Shown: positions 49,130 through 59,543, numbered from the stretch's first letter. The stretch is 64,000 bases of DNA from Rhizobium rhizoryzae (GCF_011046895.1 NZ_CP049250.1:3136501-3200500); one strand, 5' to 3'. Made by a program: numbers and translations. The notes: generated from the sequence alone by a model not told the origin.

Positions 49130-51784
49130 ATGCTGCGTACAGACACGGGTCAGATCGTACATCTGGCAGATTATCGCCCCACCGATTTCGTCCTGGAACG
49201 CGTCGATCTGACCTTTGAACTTGATCCGCAGGCAACGCGCCTGGAATCCCGGCTCATCTTCCATCGGCGTGAGGGCGTGGACGCGTCGGCGCCTCTGGTT
49301 CTGGATGGTGACGAACTGGTTCTCACCGAACTGCGTCTCGACCAGAACGAGATGCCTGCCAGCCAATACGATCTTTCTCCCGATCAGCTGGTAATCCGCG
49401 ACCTGCCGGGAAGCGAACCGTTCGAAGTGACGGTCATTACGACCATCAATCCGGAGGCCAACACCCAGTTGATGGGTCTCTACCGTACCAATGGCGTCTA
49501 TTGCACGCAGTGCGAGGCGGAAGGTTTCCGTCGCATCACCTATTTCCCGGACCGTCCGGACGTACTGGCGCCCTATACGGTGACCATCATTGCCGACAAG
49601 GCAGCCAATCCTGTTCTGCTGTCGAACGGCAATTTCCTGGGCGGCGGCAATTACGACGAAGGCCGGCATTTCGCCGCCTGGTTCGATCCTTTCCCCAAGC
49701 CAAGCTACCTGTTCGCGCTCGTCGCCGGTGATCTTGGTGTCGTGGAAGACACGTTCGTCACGATGTCGGAACGCGAAGTTGCGCTGAAGATCTATGTCGA
49801 ACACGGCAAGGAAGATCGCGCAGCCTATGCCATGGATGCGCTGAAGCGGTCGATGAAGTGGGACGAGGAAGTCTTTGGTCGCGAATACGACCTCAACATC
49901 TTCATGATTGTCGCCGTATCGGATTTCAACATGGGGGCCATGGAGAACAAGGGCCTCAACGTCTTCAACGACAAGTATGTTCTGGCAGATCCCGAAACGG
50001 CAACGGACCAGGACTACGCCAATATCGAAGCCATCATTGCCCACGAATACTTCCACAACTGGACGGGCAACCGCATTACCTGCCGCGACTGGTTCCAGCT
50101 CTGCCTGAAGGAAGGCCTGACCGTCTATCGCGATCACGAGTTCTCCGCCGATCAGCGCTCTCGTGCAGTCAAGCGCATTGCAGAAGTGCGCCATCTGAAG
50201 GCCGAACAGTTCCAGGAAGATGGCGGCCCGCTGGCGCATCCGGTGCGTCCGACGGCCTATCGCGAGATCAATAACTTCTACACGACCACGGTCTACGAGA
50301 AGGGCTCCGAAGTCACGCGGATGATCGCGACGATCCTTGGCAAGGATGGCTTCAAGAAGGGGATGGACCTCTATTTCGAGCGCCACGATGGCGAGGCGGC
50401 AACGGTCGAGGATTTCGTGAAATCCTTCGAAGATGCCAACAGCGTCGATCTCAAGCAGTTCTCGCTCTGGTACCATCAGGCGGGAACGCCACTGGTGACG
50501 GCATCCGGCATCTATGATGCGGTGGCCAAGACTTTCACGCTCTCTCTGGAGCAGATGATCCCGGCCACGCCGGGGCAGTCCACCAAGCAGCCGATGCATA
50601 TCCCGCTGTCCTATGCCCTCATTCAGGACAATGGCGCCCTGCTTGATGCGCCCAAGGTCAGCGGCGGTCAGGTCACGGCCGATGTTCTGCACCTGACGGA
50701 AAAGGCTCAGGTCTTCGTTTTCGAAAATGTACCGACACGTCCGGTGCTTTCGTTGAACCGCGGTTTCTCTGCTCCGATCAATCTCGATTTCAAGCAAAGC
50801 ACCGAGGATCTGGTGCGCATTGCCCGCCACGATACGGACCTGTTTGCCCGCTGGCAGGCGCTGACGGATCTGGCGCTGCCCAACCTCCTGCAGGCAGCCA
50901 AGGATGCGCGTGAAGGCAAGGCCATCACCTGCAATCCGGTTTTCATCTCCACCTTGCTGGAAGCGGCAGCCGATGAAGCACTCGAGCCGGCTTTCCGTGC
51001 TCAGGCGCTCGCTCTTCCCAGCGAGGCGGACATTGCCCGTGAGCTTGGCAGCAACATTGATCCTGACGCCATCCATAAGGGCCGTCAGGCTATCCTGAAG
51101 GCCATTGCCGAAAGCGGCCAGTCTGTTTTCGAGAACCTGTTCAACACGATGAAGCCGGAAGGCGCCTTCAGCCCTGATGCGGCAAGCGCTGGCAAACGGG
51201 CACTGCGCAACAGCGCGCTTGGCTATCTGGCCTATGTCACGGGCGGCACCGAGCGCGCCGCCAAGGCCTTCGCGGATGCGGATAACATGACCGATATGGT
51301 TCAGGCCCTGACGGTTCTGGCGCACCGCTTCCCGGAGGATGCGGCAACGGCAGAAGCACTGGCAACCTTCGTCAAACGTTTCGAAAACAACCCGCTTGTT
51401 CTGGATAAGTGGTTTGCACTGCAGGCCACCATTCCGGGCGGAGATACGCTGAACCGTGTCAACGCCCTGATGGAGCATCCGCTCTACGTTGCGACGAACC
51501 CGAACCGAGTTCGTTCGCTGGTGGGTTCACTTGCGTTTGCCAATCCAACTGCCTTCAATCGCGCCGATGGTGAGGGATACCGTTTGCTGGGCGCTCAGGT
51601 CACGCAGATCGATCCGCGCAATCCGCAGCTTGCTGCGAGACTGCTGACCGCCATGCGCTCCTGGCGGGCGTTGGATGCCAGCCGCGCCGACCATGCGCGT
51701 GCGGCACTACTGGAAATCGACCGCACATCAAAGCTCTCGACCGATGTTCGGGACCTCATCGAGCGGATGCTGAAAGACAGCTGA
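49130..51784 (+). CDS. pepN: Aminopeptidase N
   Basis: PepN is a cytoplasmic zinc M1 metallopeptidase that removes N-terminal residues from peptides. The 884-residue protein has the exopeptidase box GAMENKGLNVF, and HEYFHNWTGNR with His305, Glu306, His309 and the distal Glu328 in LKEGLTVYRDHEF. C-terminal helical repeats form the fourth domain. The ATG 49130 has an AGGAAGC site. It is followed by a short stem-loop and then the PleC-like kinase gene. Confidence 0.96.
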   Translation: MLRTDTGQIVHLADYRPTDFVLERVDLTFELDPQATRLESRLIFHRREGVDASAPLVLDGDELVLTELRLDQNEMPASQYDLSPDQLVIRDLPGSEPFEVTVITTINPEANTQLMGLYRTNGVYCTQCEAEGFRRITYFPDRPDVLAPYTVTIIADKAANPVLLSNGNFLGGGNYDEGRHFAAWFDPFPKPSYLFALVAGDLGVVEDTFVTMSEREVALKIYVEHGKEDRAAYAMDALKRSMKWDEEVFGREYDLNIFMIVAVSDFNMGAMENKGLNVFNDKYVLADPETATDQDYANIEAIIAHEYFHNWTGNRITCRDWFQLCLKEGLTVYRDHEFSADQRSRAVKRIAEVRHLKAEQFQEDGGPLAHPVRPTAYREINNFYTTTVYEKGSEVTRMIATILGKDGFKKGMDLYFERHDGEAATVEDFVKSFEDANSVDLKQFSLWYHQAGTPLVTASGIYDAVAKTFTLSLEQMIPATPGQSTKQPMHIPLSYALIQDNGALLDAPKVSGGQVTADVLHLTEKAQVFVFENVPTRPVLSLNRGFSAPINLDFKQSTEDLVRIARHDTDLFARWQALTDLALPNLLQAAKDAREGKAITCNPVFISTLLEAAADEALEPAFRAQALALPSEADIARELGSNIDPDAIHKGRQAILKAIAESGQSVFENLFNTMKPEGAFSPDAASAGKRALRNSALGYLAYVTGGTERAAKAFADADNMTDMVQALTVLAHRFPEDAATAEALATFVKRFENNPLVLDKWFALQATIPGGDTLNRVNALMEHPLYVATNPNRVRSLVGSLAFANPTAFNRADGEGYRLLGAQVTQIDPRNPQLAARLLTAMRSWRALDASRADHARAALLEIDRTSKLSTDVRDLIERMLKDS

Positions 51785-51796
51785 GATCAGCCAGCC

Positions 51797-51825
51797 TGGC
51801 GCCCCTGCAGGATCGCGGGGCGCCA
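51797..51825 (+). terminator. Stem-loop after pepN
   Basis: TGGCGCCCC and GGGGCGCCA pair across an 11-base loop, 12 nt after the stop. It is followed by TTTCC only, so it may be a weak terminator. Confidence 0.6.
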
Positions 51826-51946
51826 TTTCCGCAATATGGTTAAATTTTTCTTAAAACCGCATCTGGACAAGGCGAATCAGCAATGATTCACTGCCCTCGG
51901 ATCGCAACATGATTTGCGAATCACTCACGAGGGATCAAGCAAAGCG

Positions 51947-54298
51947 ATGGCGGACGTGCAGCGGGAAACCGCGGCCGAAGGGCGGCTGTTTTTCAAATTC
52001 TGGGATCGGGTGCTGCTGTGGCTGCTGGCCATCGGAGACCGATCGCTGCGCATTGGTCAGCGTCTGCAGGCCATTCCGAACCTGGATGTCTGGCTGAAAC
52101 GCGCAATCCCCGTCCTCATCATCGCCTTTCTCAGCGTCATTGCCATTTCCCGACTGATGGGTCTTGTGTCCGAACGTGCCCGGATGGAAGAGGATGCCCG
52201 GCAAACCACGGCGCTTCTGGCCGCCATCGGCACCTCCGCCCTTCAGGGTCACGACGAGATTTTCGTTGCCGCCGATCAGGCAGCCGCTGAGCAGCGCCTC
52301 AAAACGTTGCCGCAGGATCTGGATCGGCAGAGCTTCATCCTTCTCGTCAACAGCACCGGTCGGATCTTCAGTGCGACGGGCAGCGCCAAGTCGTTCATCG
52401 GGGCGCGGTTCGATTCCTTTTTGCCGGAAATGGTGGCCCTGCGCCGCTTCGGCGGAGGCAATGGCATTATCGAAACCACCTTTGAGGGCGCGCCCCATTA
52501 TGCAGCCATTCGCAGCATCGGCGGCGGATTGCTGGTGGCGGGTCACTCTCTGGACGAGATCGATCAATACTGGCGCCAGCAGGTCTCGCTGAATGTGACG
52601 CTTTTCACCGGCATTTCTTCGGTCATGCTGGTTATCCTCTACGCTTACTACGTGCAGGCCAAACGGGCCCGCGAAGCCGACGAGATCTTTCTCGAATCCA
52701 ACATGCGTGTCGAAACGGCTCTCTCGCGTGGACGCTGCGGTCTCTGGGATTTCGATCTCACGAACCGCAAGCTGTTCTGGTCGCGCTCCATGTATGAAAT
52801 GCTGGGACTTCCGCCCGGCAACAATGTGCTGTCCTTCAGCGAGGCTGCCCGGATGATGCATCCGGCCGATGGCAACCTCTTCGCGCTTGCCCGTGCGGTC
52901 GGTCGCGGCAATGCAAAGCAGGTCGACCAGGTTTTCCGCATGCGCCATGCGGCCGGTCATTATGTATGGATGCGGGCCCGCGCACAGGTAGTCAAAACAG
53001 GCATGGGTCGGACCCACGTCATCGGCATCGCCATGGACGTGACGGAACAGCACCGTCTTGCCCAGCGCTATGCGGAGGCGGATCAGCGTCTGGCGGACGC
53101 CATCGAGTGCACCTCGGAAGCCTTCGTCCTGTGGGACAAGAACGACCGTCTGGTCATGTGCAACACGCACTTCCAACAGGCATACGGCCTGCCCGACAGC
53201 GTACTCGTTCCCGGCACGGAGAAGGCCATCGTGACGGCTGCGGCCTCTCGGCCCGTGGTAGAGCGGCGGATTGCGGATCCCGACCAGAACGGCTTTTCGC
53301 GCACAATCGAAGTGCAACTGGCCGATGAACGCTGGCTCCAGATCAACGAGCGGCGCACGCGGGATGGCGGTCTTGTGTCAGTTGGCACAGATATCACACT
53401 GCTCAAGCGGCATCAGGAGCGCCTGCGTGAATCCGAGCGCCGACTGATGGCAACGATCGGCGATCTCTCGTCATCCCAGAAGAAGCTGGAGCGCCAGAAG
53501 GCAGAACTGTCCGTCGCCAATGCCAATTATTTGGCCGAGAAGGATCGAGCGGAAGCCGCGAACAAGGCGAAGTCGGAATTTCTTGCGAATATGAGCCATG
53601 AGTTGCGCACACCCTTGAACGCGATTCTCGGTTTCTCTGAAATCCTGTTGAACGGCATGTTCGGCCCGGTCGGCTCGCCGAAATACAGCGAATATGCCAA
53701 GGACATCCACGAAAGCGGAAAGCATCTGCTGAACGTCATCAACGACATTCTCGACATGTCGAAGATCGAAGCAGGCCACATGAAGATCCATTGCGAGTCG
53801 ATTGATCTGGCGCCCCTGATCGAGGAGAGCCTACGCCTCACATCAATCCCGGCTGAGGAAAAATCGATTATCGTGACGCAGCGTCTCAGCCCGGATCTGC
53901 GCATGGTGGGCGATCGCCGTGCGATGAAGCAGATCCTGTTGAACCTGCTGTCCAACGCCGTGAAGTTCACCAACGAAGGCGGACGCATCGAACTGCGCGC
54001 CCGCGAGACGGCCAAGGGCCTGCGCCTCACCATTGCCGATACGGGGATTGGAATTCCGAAGGCGGCGCTTGGGAAGATCGGCCAGCCGTTCGAGCAGGTT
54101 CAGAGCCAGTATGCCAAGAGCAAGGGAGGCTCCGGCCTTGGGCTTGCCATTTCCCGCTCGCTGGTCACACTCCATGGCGGCTCCATGCGCATCCGTTCCC
54201 GCATGAAGCACGGCACGGTCGTCGCGCTTACGATCCCGGGGGGCGCCGGCGCGTCGTCGACTGGAAAACCGATCGCACGCCCTTCGACAGCCGCTTGA
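51947..54298 (+). CDS. pleC: PleC/PdhS-family sensor histidine kinase
   Basis: The 783-residue product (from ATG 51947) has two membrane helices, near residues 54-72 and 215-240, flanking a periplasmic domain of about 140 residues. PAS-like domains at roughly 260-380 and 390-500 follow, then a coiled coil, the DHp box FLANMSHELRTPLNAI with His551, and a HATPase domain (NLLSNAVKFTNEGG, DTGIGI, GSGLGLAIS). The DHp continuation FSEILLNGMFG is typical of the PleC/DivJ/PdhS group that phosphorylates or dephosphorylates DivK/PleD in the cell-polarity pathway. Neighbours pepN and glnE agree with the S. meliloti and A. tumefaciens pleC locus as I recall it. A TTG at 51914 is an alternative start. The last 71 nt overlap glnE. 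Confidence 0.78.
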   Translation: MADVQRETAAEGRLFFKFWDRVLLWLLAIGDRSLRIGQRLQAIPNLDVWLKRAIPVLIIAFLSVIAISRLMGLVSERARMEEDARQTTALLAAIGTSALQGHDEIFVAADQAAAEQRLKTLPQDLDRQSFILLVNSTGRIFSATGSAKSFIGARFDSFLPEMVALRRFGGGNGIIETTFEGAPHYAAIRSIGGGLLVAGHSLDEIDQYWRQQVSLNVTLFTGISSVMLVILYAYYVQAKRAREADEIFLESNMRVETALSRGRCGLWDFDLTNRKLFWSRSMYEMLGLPPGNNVLSFSEAARMMHPADGNLFALARAVGRGNAKQVDQVFRMRHAAGHYVWMRARAQVVKTGMGRTHVIGIAMDVTEQHRLAQRYAEADQRLADAIECTSEAFVLWDKNDRLVMCNTHFQQAYGLPDSVLVPGTEKAIVTAAASRPVVERRIADPDQNGFSRTIEVQLADERWLQINERRTRDGGLVSVGTDITLLKRHQERLRESERRLMATIGDLSSSQKKLERQKAELSVANANYLAEKDRAEAANKAKSEFLANMSHELRTPLNAILGFSEILLNGMFGPVGSPKYSEYAKDIHESGKHLLNVINDILDMSKIEAGHMKIHCESIDLAPLIEESLRLTSIPAEEKSIIVTQRLSPDLRMVGDRRAMKQILLNLLSNAVKFTNEGGRIELRARETAKGLRLTIADTGIGIPKAALGKIGQPFEQVQSQYAKSKGGSGLGLAISRSLVTLHGGSMRIRSRMKHGTVVALTIPGGAGASSTGKPIARPSTAA

Positions 54299-57203
54299 GG
54301 TCTGCCTCCACCAGTTTGAGGTTCGGGGCATCCACAGCCGTGGATAGCCGCTCGATCAGACCTGCGGGCGCATCCTTAGGGTCGAACTCGCTGCCGACAC
54401 ACAGCCGGATGATCTGCGAAAGCTCCGTGTAGACGGCGAGCGCCTGAAGGCAGAGATCAAGATCGTCACGGCTGATCATGTCCTGCGCATAGAGCATCAG
54501 GCTTCTGCCGGTGCCCGTCAACTGACGCTCCTCAGCGGTCAGGCTGCTGGCCCGCCCGTTCATCAGCCGGGCAAACTGCGCCAGAAATTCAATGTCGATC
54601 AGGCCGCCCGGTATAAGCTTCAGATCCCATTGGTCGCGTGGTGGCTTTTCCTGTTCGATCAGCGCGCGCATCTCGGCCACATCGGCTGCAATTCTGTCAC
54701 GCTCCCGTGGGCGGTTGAGGATCGATGCGATCACATCATCCGCCTCCCGCATCAGGCTGTCGTCGCCGCAGATCAGCCGTGCTCTCGTCAGCGCCATATG
54801 CTCCCAGGTCCAGGCTTCCTCTTCCTGATATTTGCGGAAGGAATTGATCCGTGTGGCAACCGGCCCCTTGTTGCCGGAAGGCCGCAGGCGCAGATCCACC
54901 TCGAAAACGATGCCCTCCGCAGTTGGCGCCGACAGCGCTGCGATCAGCCGTTGCGTGATGCGTGTGAAATAGCGGAGTGAATCGAGCGGCTTATCTCCGT
55001 CCGATTCAAGGGCGCCGTCATCATAGTCGTAGAGCAGGATGATATCGACATCGGAACCGGCGGTCAGCTCGAAGCTTGCAAGCTTGCCCATGCCGATCAC
55101 CGCGATCCGCCCGCCCGGAAAGTCCCCATGCGCCTGCCGGATCTCGCTGCGCACGCCCTCCAGCGCCTTGGCGATAATCAGGTCAGCCAGATCGGTAAAG
55201 GCATGCCCCGCCTGAATGCCGCTGATGCTGCCCGTCAACAATCTTATGCCGATCAGAAAGCGTTGCTCCGAGGCAAAGATGCGCAGTCGGTCAAGCAAAT
55301 CCTCATAATGCCGCGCGCCGCCGAGAAAGGTCGTCAATCGTTCCTGCAAGTAATCGCGTGTCGGCATCTGCGCCATAAGGCCGGGGTCCAGCATGCCGTC
55401 GAATACATGCGGCCTCGCGGCAATAATATCCGCAAGACGAGGTGCCGCCGACATGACCGTTACCACCAGGCTCAACAGGTTGGGATTGTTGCCAAGAAGC
55501 GAGAAAAGCTGGATACCGGCTGGCAGTGCTTTCAGAAAGCCATCGAACCTAAGCAGCGCCTCATCAGCGCGCTTGCTCTTGCCAAAGGCCATCAGCAGTT
55601 CCGGCATCAGTTCCGTCAGCCGTTCGCGGGCCTCGACCGATTGCGTGGCGCGGTATCGTCCGTAATGCCAGGTGCGGATGACGCGGGACATATCGGCAGG
55701 CCGCTCGAAGCCCATCCGCTCCAATGTCTTCAGGGTTTCCGGATCGTCGTTCTGGCCGGTGAAAACCAGATTGCCATCGGCGGCGGAAAGCTTTGTCTCC
55801 TGCTCGAACAGCCGTGCATAGCGTTTCTCCACGGTGCGCAGGATCTCTTCCAGCCTGTCGCCAAACGCCTTGGTATCGGCAAAGCCCATCATGAAGGCAA
55901 TGCGCTTCAGCTCCGCCTCGCCCTCGGGCAAGCGGTGCGATTGCTCGTCGCGCACCATCTGGATGCGATGCTCCACATCCCGCAGAAACCAGTAGGCCTC
56001 CGTGAGTTCCATGGCGATCTCGGGCCGTATCCACTGCGCATCGGCAAGTGCGGAAAGTGCATCCTCGGTGCGGCGCGCCCGCAAGGGGGGCATGCGGCCT
56101 CCCGCGATCAGCTGCTGGGTCTGCACGAAGAACTCGATCTCCCGAATGCCGCCCCGCCCTAGCTTCACGTCATGGCCCTTCACGGCAATGGCGCCGTGGC
56201 CCTTGTGCGCGTGGATCTGGCGCTTGATCGAGTGAATATCGGCAATCGCTGCGTAGTCGAGATATTTGCGGAAAACGAAAGGAACCAGCTGGCGCAGGAA
56301 ATCGGTGCCTGCCTGAAGGTCGCCAGCAATGGGCCTTGCCTTGATGTAGGCGGCACGTTCCCAGTTCTGCCCCCGCCCTTCGTAATAGACGAGCGCCGCT
56401 TCGACGGAGACGGCCAGAGGGGTCGAGCCCGGATCAGGCCGCAGACGCAGGTCGGTGCGGAACACATAGCCATCGCCCGTGCGCTCCTGCAGCATGCGGA
56501 TCATCCGGCGCATCATGCGACCGTAGAGCTCGCTCGCCTCCAGCGGGTCCGGCAGGATGCCGCTCTCCGGGTCATAGAAGACAACCAGATCGATGTCTGA
56601 GGAGTAATTCAGCTCCTCCGCACCATGCTTGCCCATGCCGAGCACGATCAGCCCGGACCCTTCACTGGGTCGTGCGGGATCGTTCAAGGTCAGCTTGCCT
56701 GCGTGGTGCGCCGTCACCAGCAGATGGTCAATCGATGCGGCGACGGCCACATCCGCCAGCCTTGTCAGCCAGCGGGTCGTCTGTCTTGCATCGTGCAGAC
56801 GCGCCAGATCGGCCAGCGCCAGAAGAACGCTGACCTCCCTCTTGGCATTTCGGAGCGCCGTCATCACTTCGGCTTCTGTGGGCATGGATCCATCAGAGCG
56901 CGGTTCCCAACTTTGCCGCGCGGCCTCCACGCATTGCGCCAGCAGCTGTTCTACCGGTGCAGAGAGGTAGCGCGCCAGCATCGCGGGACGGATGGAAAGG
57001 CTCTCACGCAGGTAGGGAGAAAGCGAAAGCGCTGCGGCCAGGAATTCCTTCAGTACGCCGCCATCCTTCAGCATCTCGGCGACAACGGGCTCCTGTCCGG
57101 CGATCTCTTTCAGAACCGCATTGGCAGCCCTCGCCTCCGTCTGGTTGAAGGCGCGCAAGGGGTTGTCGCGAAGCTCGCCCAGAGAGTGCACCTGCTCAGC
57201 CAC
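54228..57203 (-). CDS. glnE: Glutamine synthetase adenylyltransferase/deadenylylase
   Basis: GlnE adds and removes AMP on glutamine synthetase, under PII control, and so regulates nitrogen assimilation. The product is about 991 residues. It has the two nucleotidyltransferase domains with GMGKHGAEELNYSSDIDLVV and, in the second half, GMGKLASFELTAGSDVDIIL, each with the G-S-x-D-x-D metal motif, a central helical regulatory region and a helical C-terminus. I chose the GTG at 57203 because GGGAGG lies 8 nt upstream; an in-frame ATG at 57230 has a weaker site. Its 3' end overlaps the kinase gene on the other strand by 71 nt. Confidence 0.95.
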   Translation of the reverse strand: MAEQVHSLGELRDNPLRAFNQTEARAANAVLKEIAGQEPVVAEMLKDGGVLKEFLAAALSLSPYLRESLSIRPAMLARYLSAPVEQLLAQCVEAARQSWEPRSDGSMPTEAEVMTALRNAKREVSVLLALADLARLHDARQTTRWLTRLADVAVAASIDHLLVTAHHAGKLTLNDPARPSEGSGLIVLGMGKHGAEELNYSSDIDLVVFYDPESGILPDPLEASELYGRMMRRMIRMLQERTGDGYVFRTDLRLRPDPGSTPLAVSVEAALVYYEGRGQNWERAAYIKARPIAGDLQAGTDFLRQLVPFVFRKYLDYAAIADIHSIKRQIHAHKGHGAIAVKGHDVKLGRGGIREIEFFVQTQQLIAGGRMPPLRARRTEDALSALADAQWIRPEIAMELTEAYWFLRDVEHRIQMVRDEQSHRLPEGEAELKRIAFMMGFADTKAFGDRLEEILRTVEKRYARLFEQETKLSAADGNLVFTGQNDDPETLKTLERMGFERPADMSRVIRTWHYGRYRATQSVEARERLTELMPELLMAFGKSKRADEALLRFDGFLKALPAGIQLFSLLGNNPNLLSLVVTVMSAAPRLADIIAARPHVFDGMLDPGLMAQMPTRDYLQERLTTFLGGARHYEDLLDRLRIFASEQRFLIGIRLLTGSISGIQAGHAFTDLADLIIAKALEGVRSEIRQAHGDFPGGRIAVIGMGKLASFELTAGSDVDIILLYDYDDGALESDGDKPLDSLRYFTRITQRLIAALSAPTAEGIVFEVDLRLRPSGNKGPVATRINSFRKYQEEEAWTWEHMALTRARLICGDDSLMREADDVIASILNRPRERDRIAADVAEMRALIEQEKPPRDQWDLKLIPGGLIDIEFLAQFARLMNGRASSLTAEERQLTGTGRSLMLYAQDMISRDDLDLCLQALAVYTELSQIIRLCVGSEFDPKDAPAGLIERLSTAVDAPNLKLVEADLKRLSKGVRSVFQSTTRRRPPGS

Positions 57204-57308
57204 GATACGAACCTCCCAATTCTGCCGCATATCTTCAGGCTGTAGCGCGGGGATGGCAATCTGTCAGCCCGTTCTCACCACAAAAGAGGCAGATGCTGCA
57301 TAAATAGG

Positions 57309-58724
57309 CTACATGCTTCGCGCTGAAGCCGGAAATACCATGGTCGCGGTCAGACCCGGATGGACATCTGCCCCGGCATTGGTCTGGGACAGTTCCAGAC
57401 GCCCGCCATGCAGTTCCATGACCGCCTCAACAAGCGATAGGCCAAGACCGGTGCCCGGCTTTGAGCGGCTCTCGTCCAGCCGCACGAAGCGCTTCACCAC
57501 CTCGGAGCGTTTGTCCTCCGGCACGCCCGGCCCGTGATCGCAGACGGACAGATGCAATTCCTCGCCCTGTCGCTTCAGGCGCATCAGGATCGGGCGGTCC
57601 TGCTCGCCTTCGGCTGCGTATTTGATGGCATTGTCGAGCAGGTTGAACATTGCCTGCCCGATAAGCTCCCGGTTTCCCTGCACGGCCTGGCCGGGCTCGA
57701 TTTCAGTCACCAGCGAAAGTCCGGCCTCTTCCGCAACCGGCTCGTAAAGCTCGGCGGAATCGGCACAGATGGCGGAGATGTCCACCGGCGTCATTTCGGC
57801 TGCAATCGAACCGGCCTCGACCCGGGAGATCATCAGAAGCGCGTTGAACGTCCGGATCAGCTGGTCTGACTCGCTGATGATGCCTTCCAGCGCCACACGC
57901 CGAACCTCTCCATCATCCTCATCCAGCGCGTCGGCTGCCTTGTTGCGCAGCCGCGTCAAAGGCGTCTTCAGATCGTGGGCGATATTGTCGGAAACCTGCC
58001 GCAGCCCCTCATTCAGCTTCTCGATGCGCTCGAGCATGGCGTTGAGAGACTCGGAAAGCCGGTCGAATTCGTCGCCGGAAACGCCGACCGGCAGCCGTTG
58101 CGACAGATCGCCCGCCATGATCTTGGTGCTTGCCGCCGACATACGATCGATGCGCCGCAAGGCGTTTCGCCCGATACCGAACCAGATCACCAGTGCACCG
58201 AGACCCATGATGGCCAACGCCACCATCAGCGCGCGGCGCACAATGCCTCGGAAACGCCCCGGTTCGCCCAGGTCGCGTCCCACCATCACCCGCAGGCCGT
58301 TGTCGAGGAAAAATACATTCGCCGTTGCAACATGCGGACGCGGCGGCCCCTGCTCCGTGAAGGGCTCATAGCGGAACGGCATCCGCGTCCAGCCCTCCTG
58401 ATCCAGAACGCCCGGCTCCACGGAAGCTACGTTCCCGGCCAGCATCTCGCCCGTTGGGCTTGCAATGACATAGAGATTGGCGCCCGGTTGCCGTGCACGC
58501 CGCTCCATGGTCCTCAGAAGCAGGTTGATGCCGCCGCGATCATAGGCTGCGCGAATATCGGCGGCTTCCTGATTGATACTCTCTCGAACCTGCTGCGTCA
58601 GAATTCGCTCTGACATGGCCGTCACATAGACGACCAGAAAGGCGGCGCAGAGCGAGAACAGGATGATGTAGAGCGCCGACAGCCGAACGCTGGTCGAGCG
58701 AAACAGCAGGCGAAGACGGCTCAT
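57309..58724 (-). CDS. Two-component sensor histidine kinase (EnvZ/PrmB type)
   Basis: The 471-residue kinase has an N-terminal helix (about 15-36), a periplasmic sensor of roughly 130 residues with no recognised domain, a second helix (about 164-184), a HAMP domain, a HisKA box (DNIAHDLKTPLTRLRNK) with His250, and a HATPase with NLLDNAIKYA, DHGPGVPEDK and GTGLGLSLVEAV. It starts 2 nt after the stop of the response regulator gene, so they are translated together. The signal is unknown; proximity to degP suggests envelope stress. Confidence 0.9.
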   Translation of the reverse strand: MSRLRLLFRSTSVRLSALYIILFSLCAAFLVVYVTAMSERILTQQVRESINQEAADIRAAYDRGGINLLLRTMERRARQPGANLYVIASPTGEMLAGNVASVEPGVLDQEGWTRMPFRYEPFTEQGPPRPHVATANVFFLDNGLRVMVGRDLGEPGRFRGIVRRALMVALAIMGLGALVIWFGIGRNALRRIDRMSAASTKIMAGDLSQRLPVGVSGDEFDRLSESLNAMLERIEKLNEGLRQVSDNIAHDLKTPLTRLRNKAADALDEDDGEVRRVALEGIISESDQLIRTFNALLMISRVEAGSIAAEMTPVDISAICADSAELYEPVAEEAGLSLVTEIEPGQAVQGNRELIGQAMFNLLDNAIKYAAEGEQDRPILMRLKRQGEELHLSVCDHGPGVPEDKRSEVVKRFVRLDESRSKPGTGLGLSLVEAVMELHGGRLELSQTNAGADVHPGLTATMVFPASARSM

Positions 58725-58726
58725 GC

Positions 58727-59404
58727 TCAAGCTTCGTCCTTGATCATGTAACCGGCGCCGCGAATGGTCTTCAGCAGCGGCTTGTCAAAATCCTTCTCGA
58801 TCTTCGAGCGCAGGCGCGAAACATGCACGTCGATGACATTCGTCTGCGGATCGAAATGATAGTCCCAGACATTCTCCAGAAGCATCGTCCGGGTCACAAC
58901 CTGACCGGCATTCTTCATGAGATATTCCAGCAACCGAAACTCGCGCGGCTGCAGCAGGATCTCCTTGCCTTGACGGCGAACCTCATGGGAAAGCCGGTCA
59001 AGCTCGAGATCGCCGACACGGTAGGTCATCTCCTGCTCGGGCGTCCCTTTTCGCCGACCCAGCACTTCCACGCGCGCCAGAAGCTCGCTGAACGCATAGG
59101 GTTTGGGCAGGTAATCGTCACCCCCCGCACGCAGGCCCGTCACGCGGTCGTCCACCTGTCCAAGTGCAGAGAGAATGAGAACGGGCGTATTGATGCCGCG
59201 CTTGCGCAATTCACTGATCACAGACAGCCCATCGCGCCGCGGCAACATGCGGTCGATGACCATGACATCATAGGCGTTTTCAGAACCCATGAAGAGGCCG
59301 CTTTCGCCATCGCTGGCGTGATCGACCACAATACCCGTCTCGCGAAAGGCCTTGGTCATGTAAGCGGCGGCTTCGAGATCGTCTTCAATCACAAGAATCT
59401 TCAT
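58727..59404 (-). CDS. OmpR/PhoB-type response regulator
   Basis: The 225-residue regulator has a receiver domain starting MKILVIEDD with phospho-acceptor Asp51 (VMVIDRMLPRRDG) and Lys in PKPYAFSELLAR, and a C-terminal winged-helix DNA-binding domain (about 130-224, VVTRTMLLENVWDYHFDPQT). Starts further upstream are possible: ATG 59485 has a good AGGGAG site and ATG 59464 has AGGAAAG, so 20 to 27 extra residues may exist. It sits between degP and its kinase; degP's terminator hairpin precedes it. Confidence 0.92.
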   Translation of the reverse strand: MKILVIEDDLEAAAYMTKAFRETGIVVDHASDGESGLFMGSENAYDVMVIDRMLPRRDGLSVISELRKRGINTPVLILSALGQVDDRVTGLRAGGDDYLPKPYAFSELLARVEVLGRRKGTPEQEMTYRVGDLELDRLSHEVRRQGKEILLQPREFRLLEYLMKNAGQVVTRTMLLENVWDYHFDPQTNVIDVHVSRLRSKIEKDFDKPLLKTIRGAGYMIKDEA

Positions 59405-59505
59405 GTGCGGGACAATAGCCTCGCGACCCTGCCCGGTGGAAGGGGTTTCAGCGGGCTTCTCCATGCTTTCCTGCTGTAACGGCATTGGTGTCTCCCTGAA
59501 ATCGA

Positions 59506-59543
59506 AAATGAAAATGGCGCCGAACCATTGCTGGTCCGGCGCC
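59506..59543 (-). terminator. Hairpin between degP and the response regulator gene
   Basis: On the minus strand GGCGCCGGACCA and TGGTTCGGCGCC pair (one weak pair) across a 4-base loop and are followed by TTTTCATTTTC. It starts 26 nt after the degP stop. The regulator gene's best ribosome site begins just after it. Confidence 0.72.

Noticed and set aside
49118-51478. A 786-codon minus-strand frame opposite pepN
   Set aside because: PepN has intact zinc and GAMEN motifs; the antisense translation is compositionally odd and shows no family pattern.
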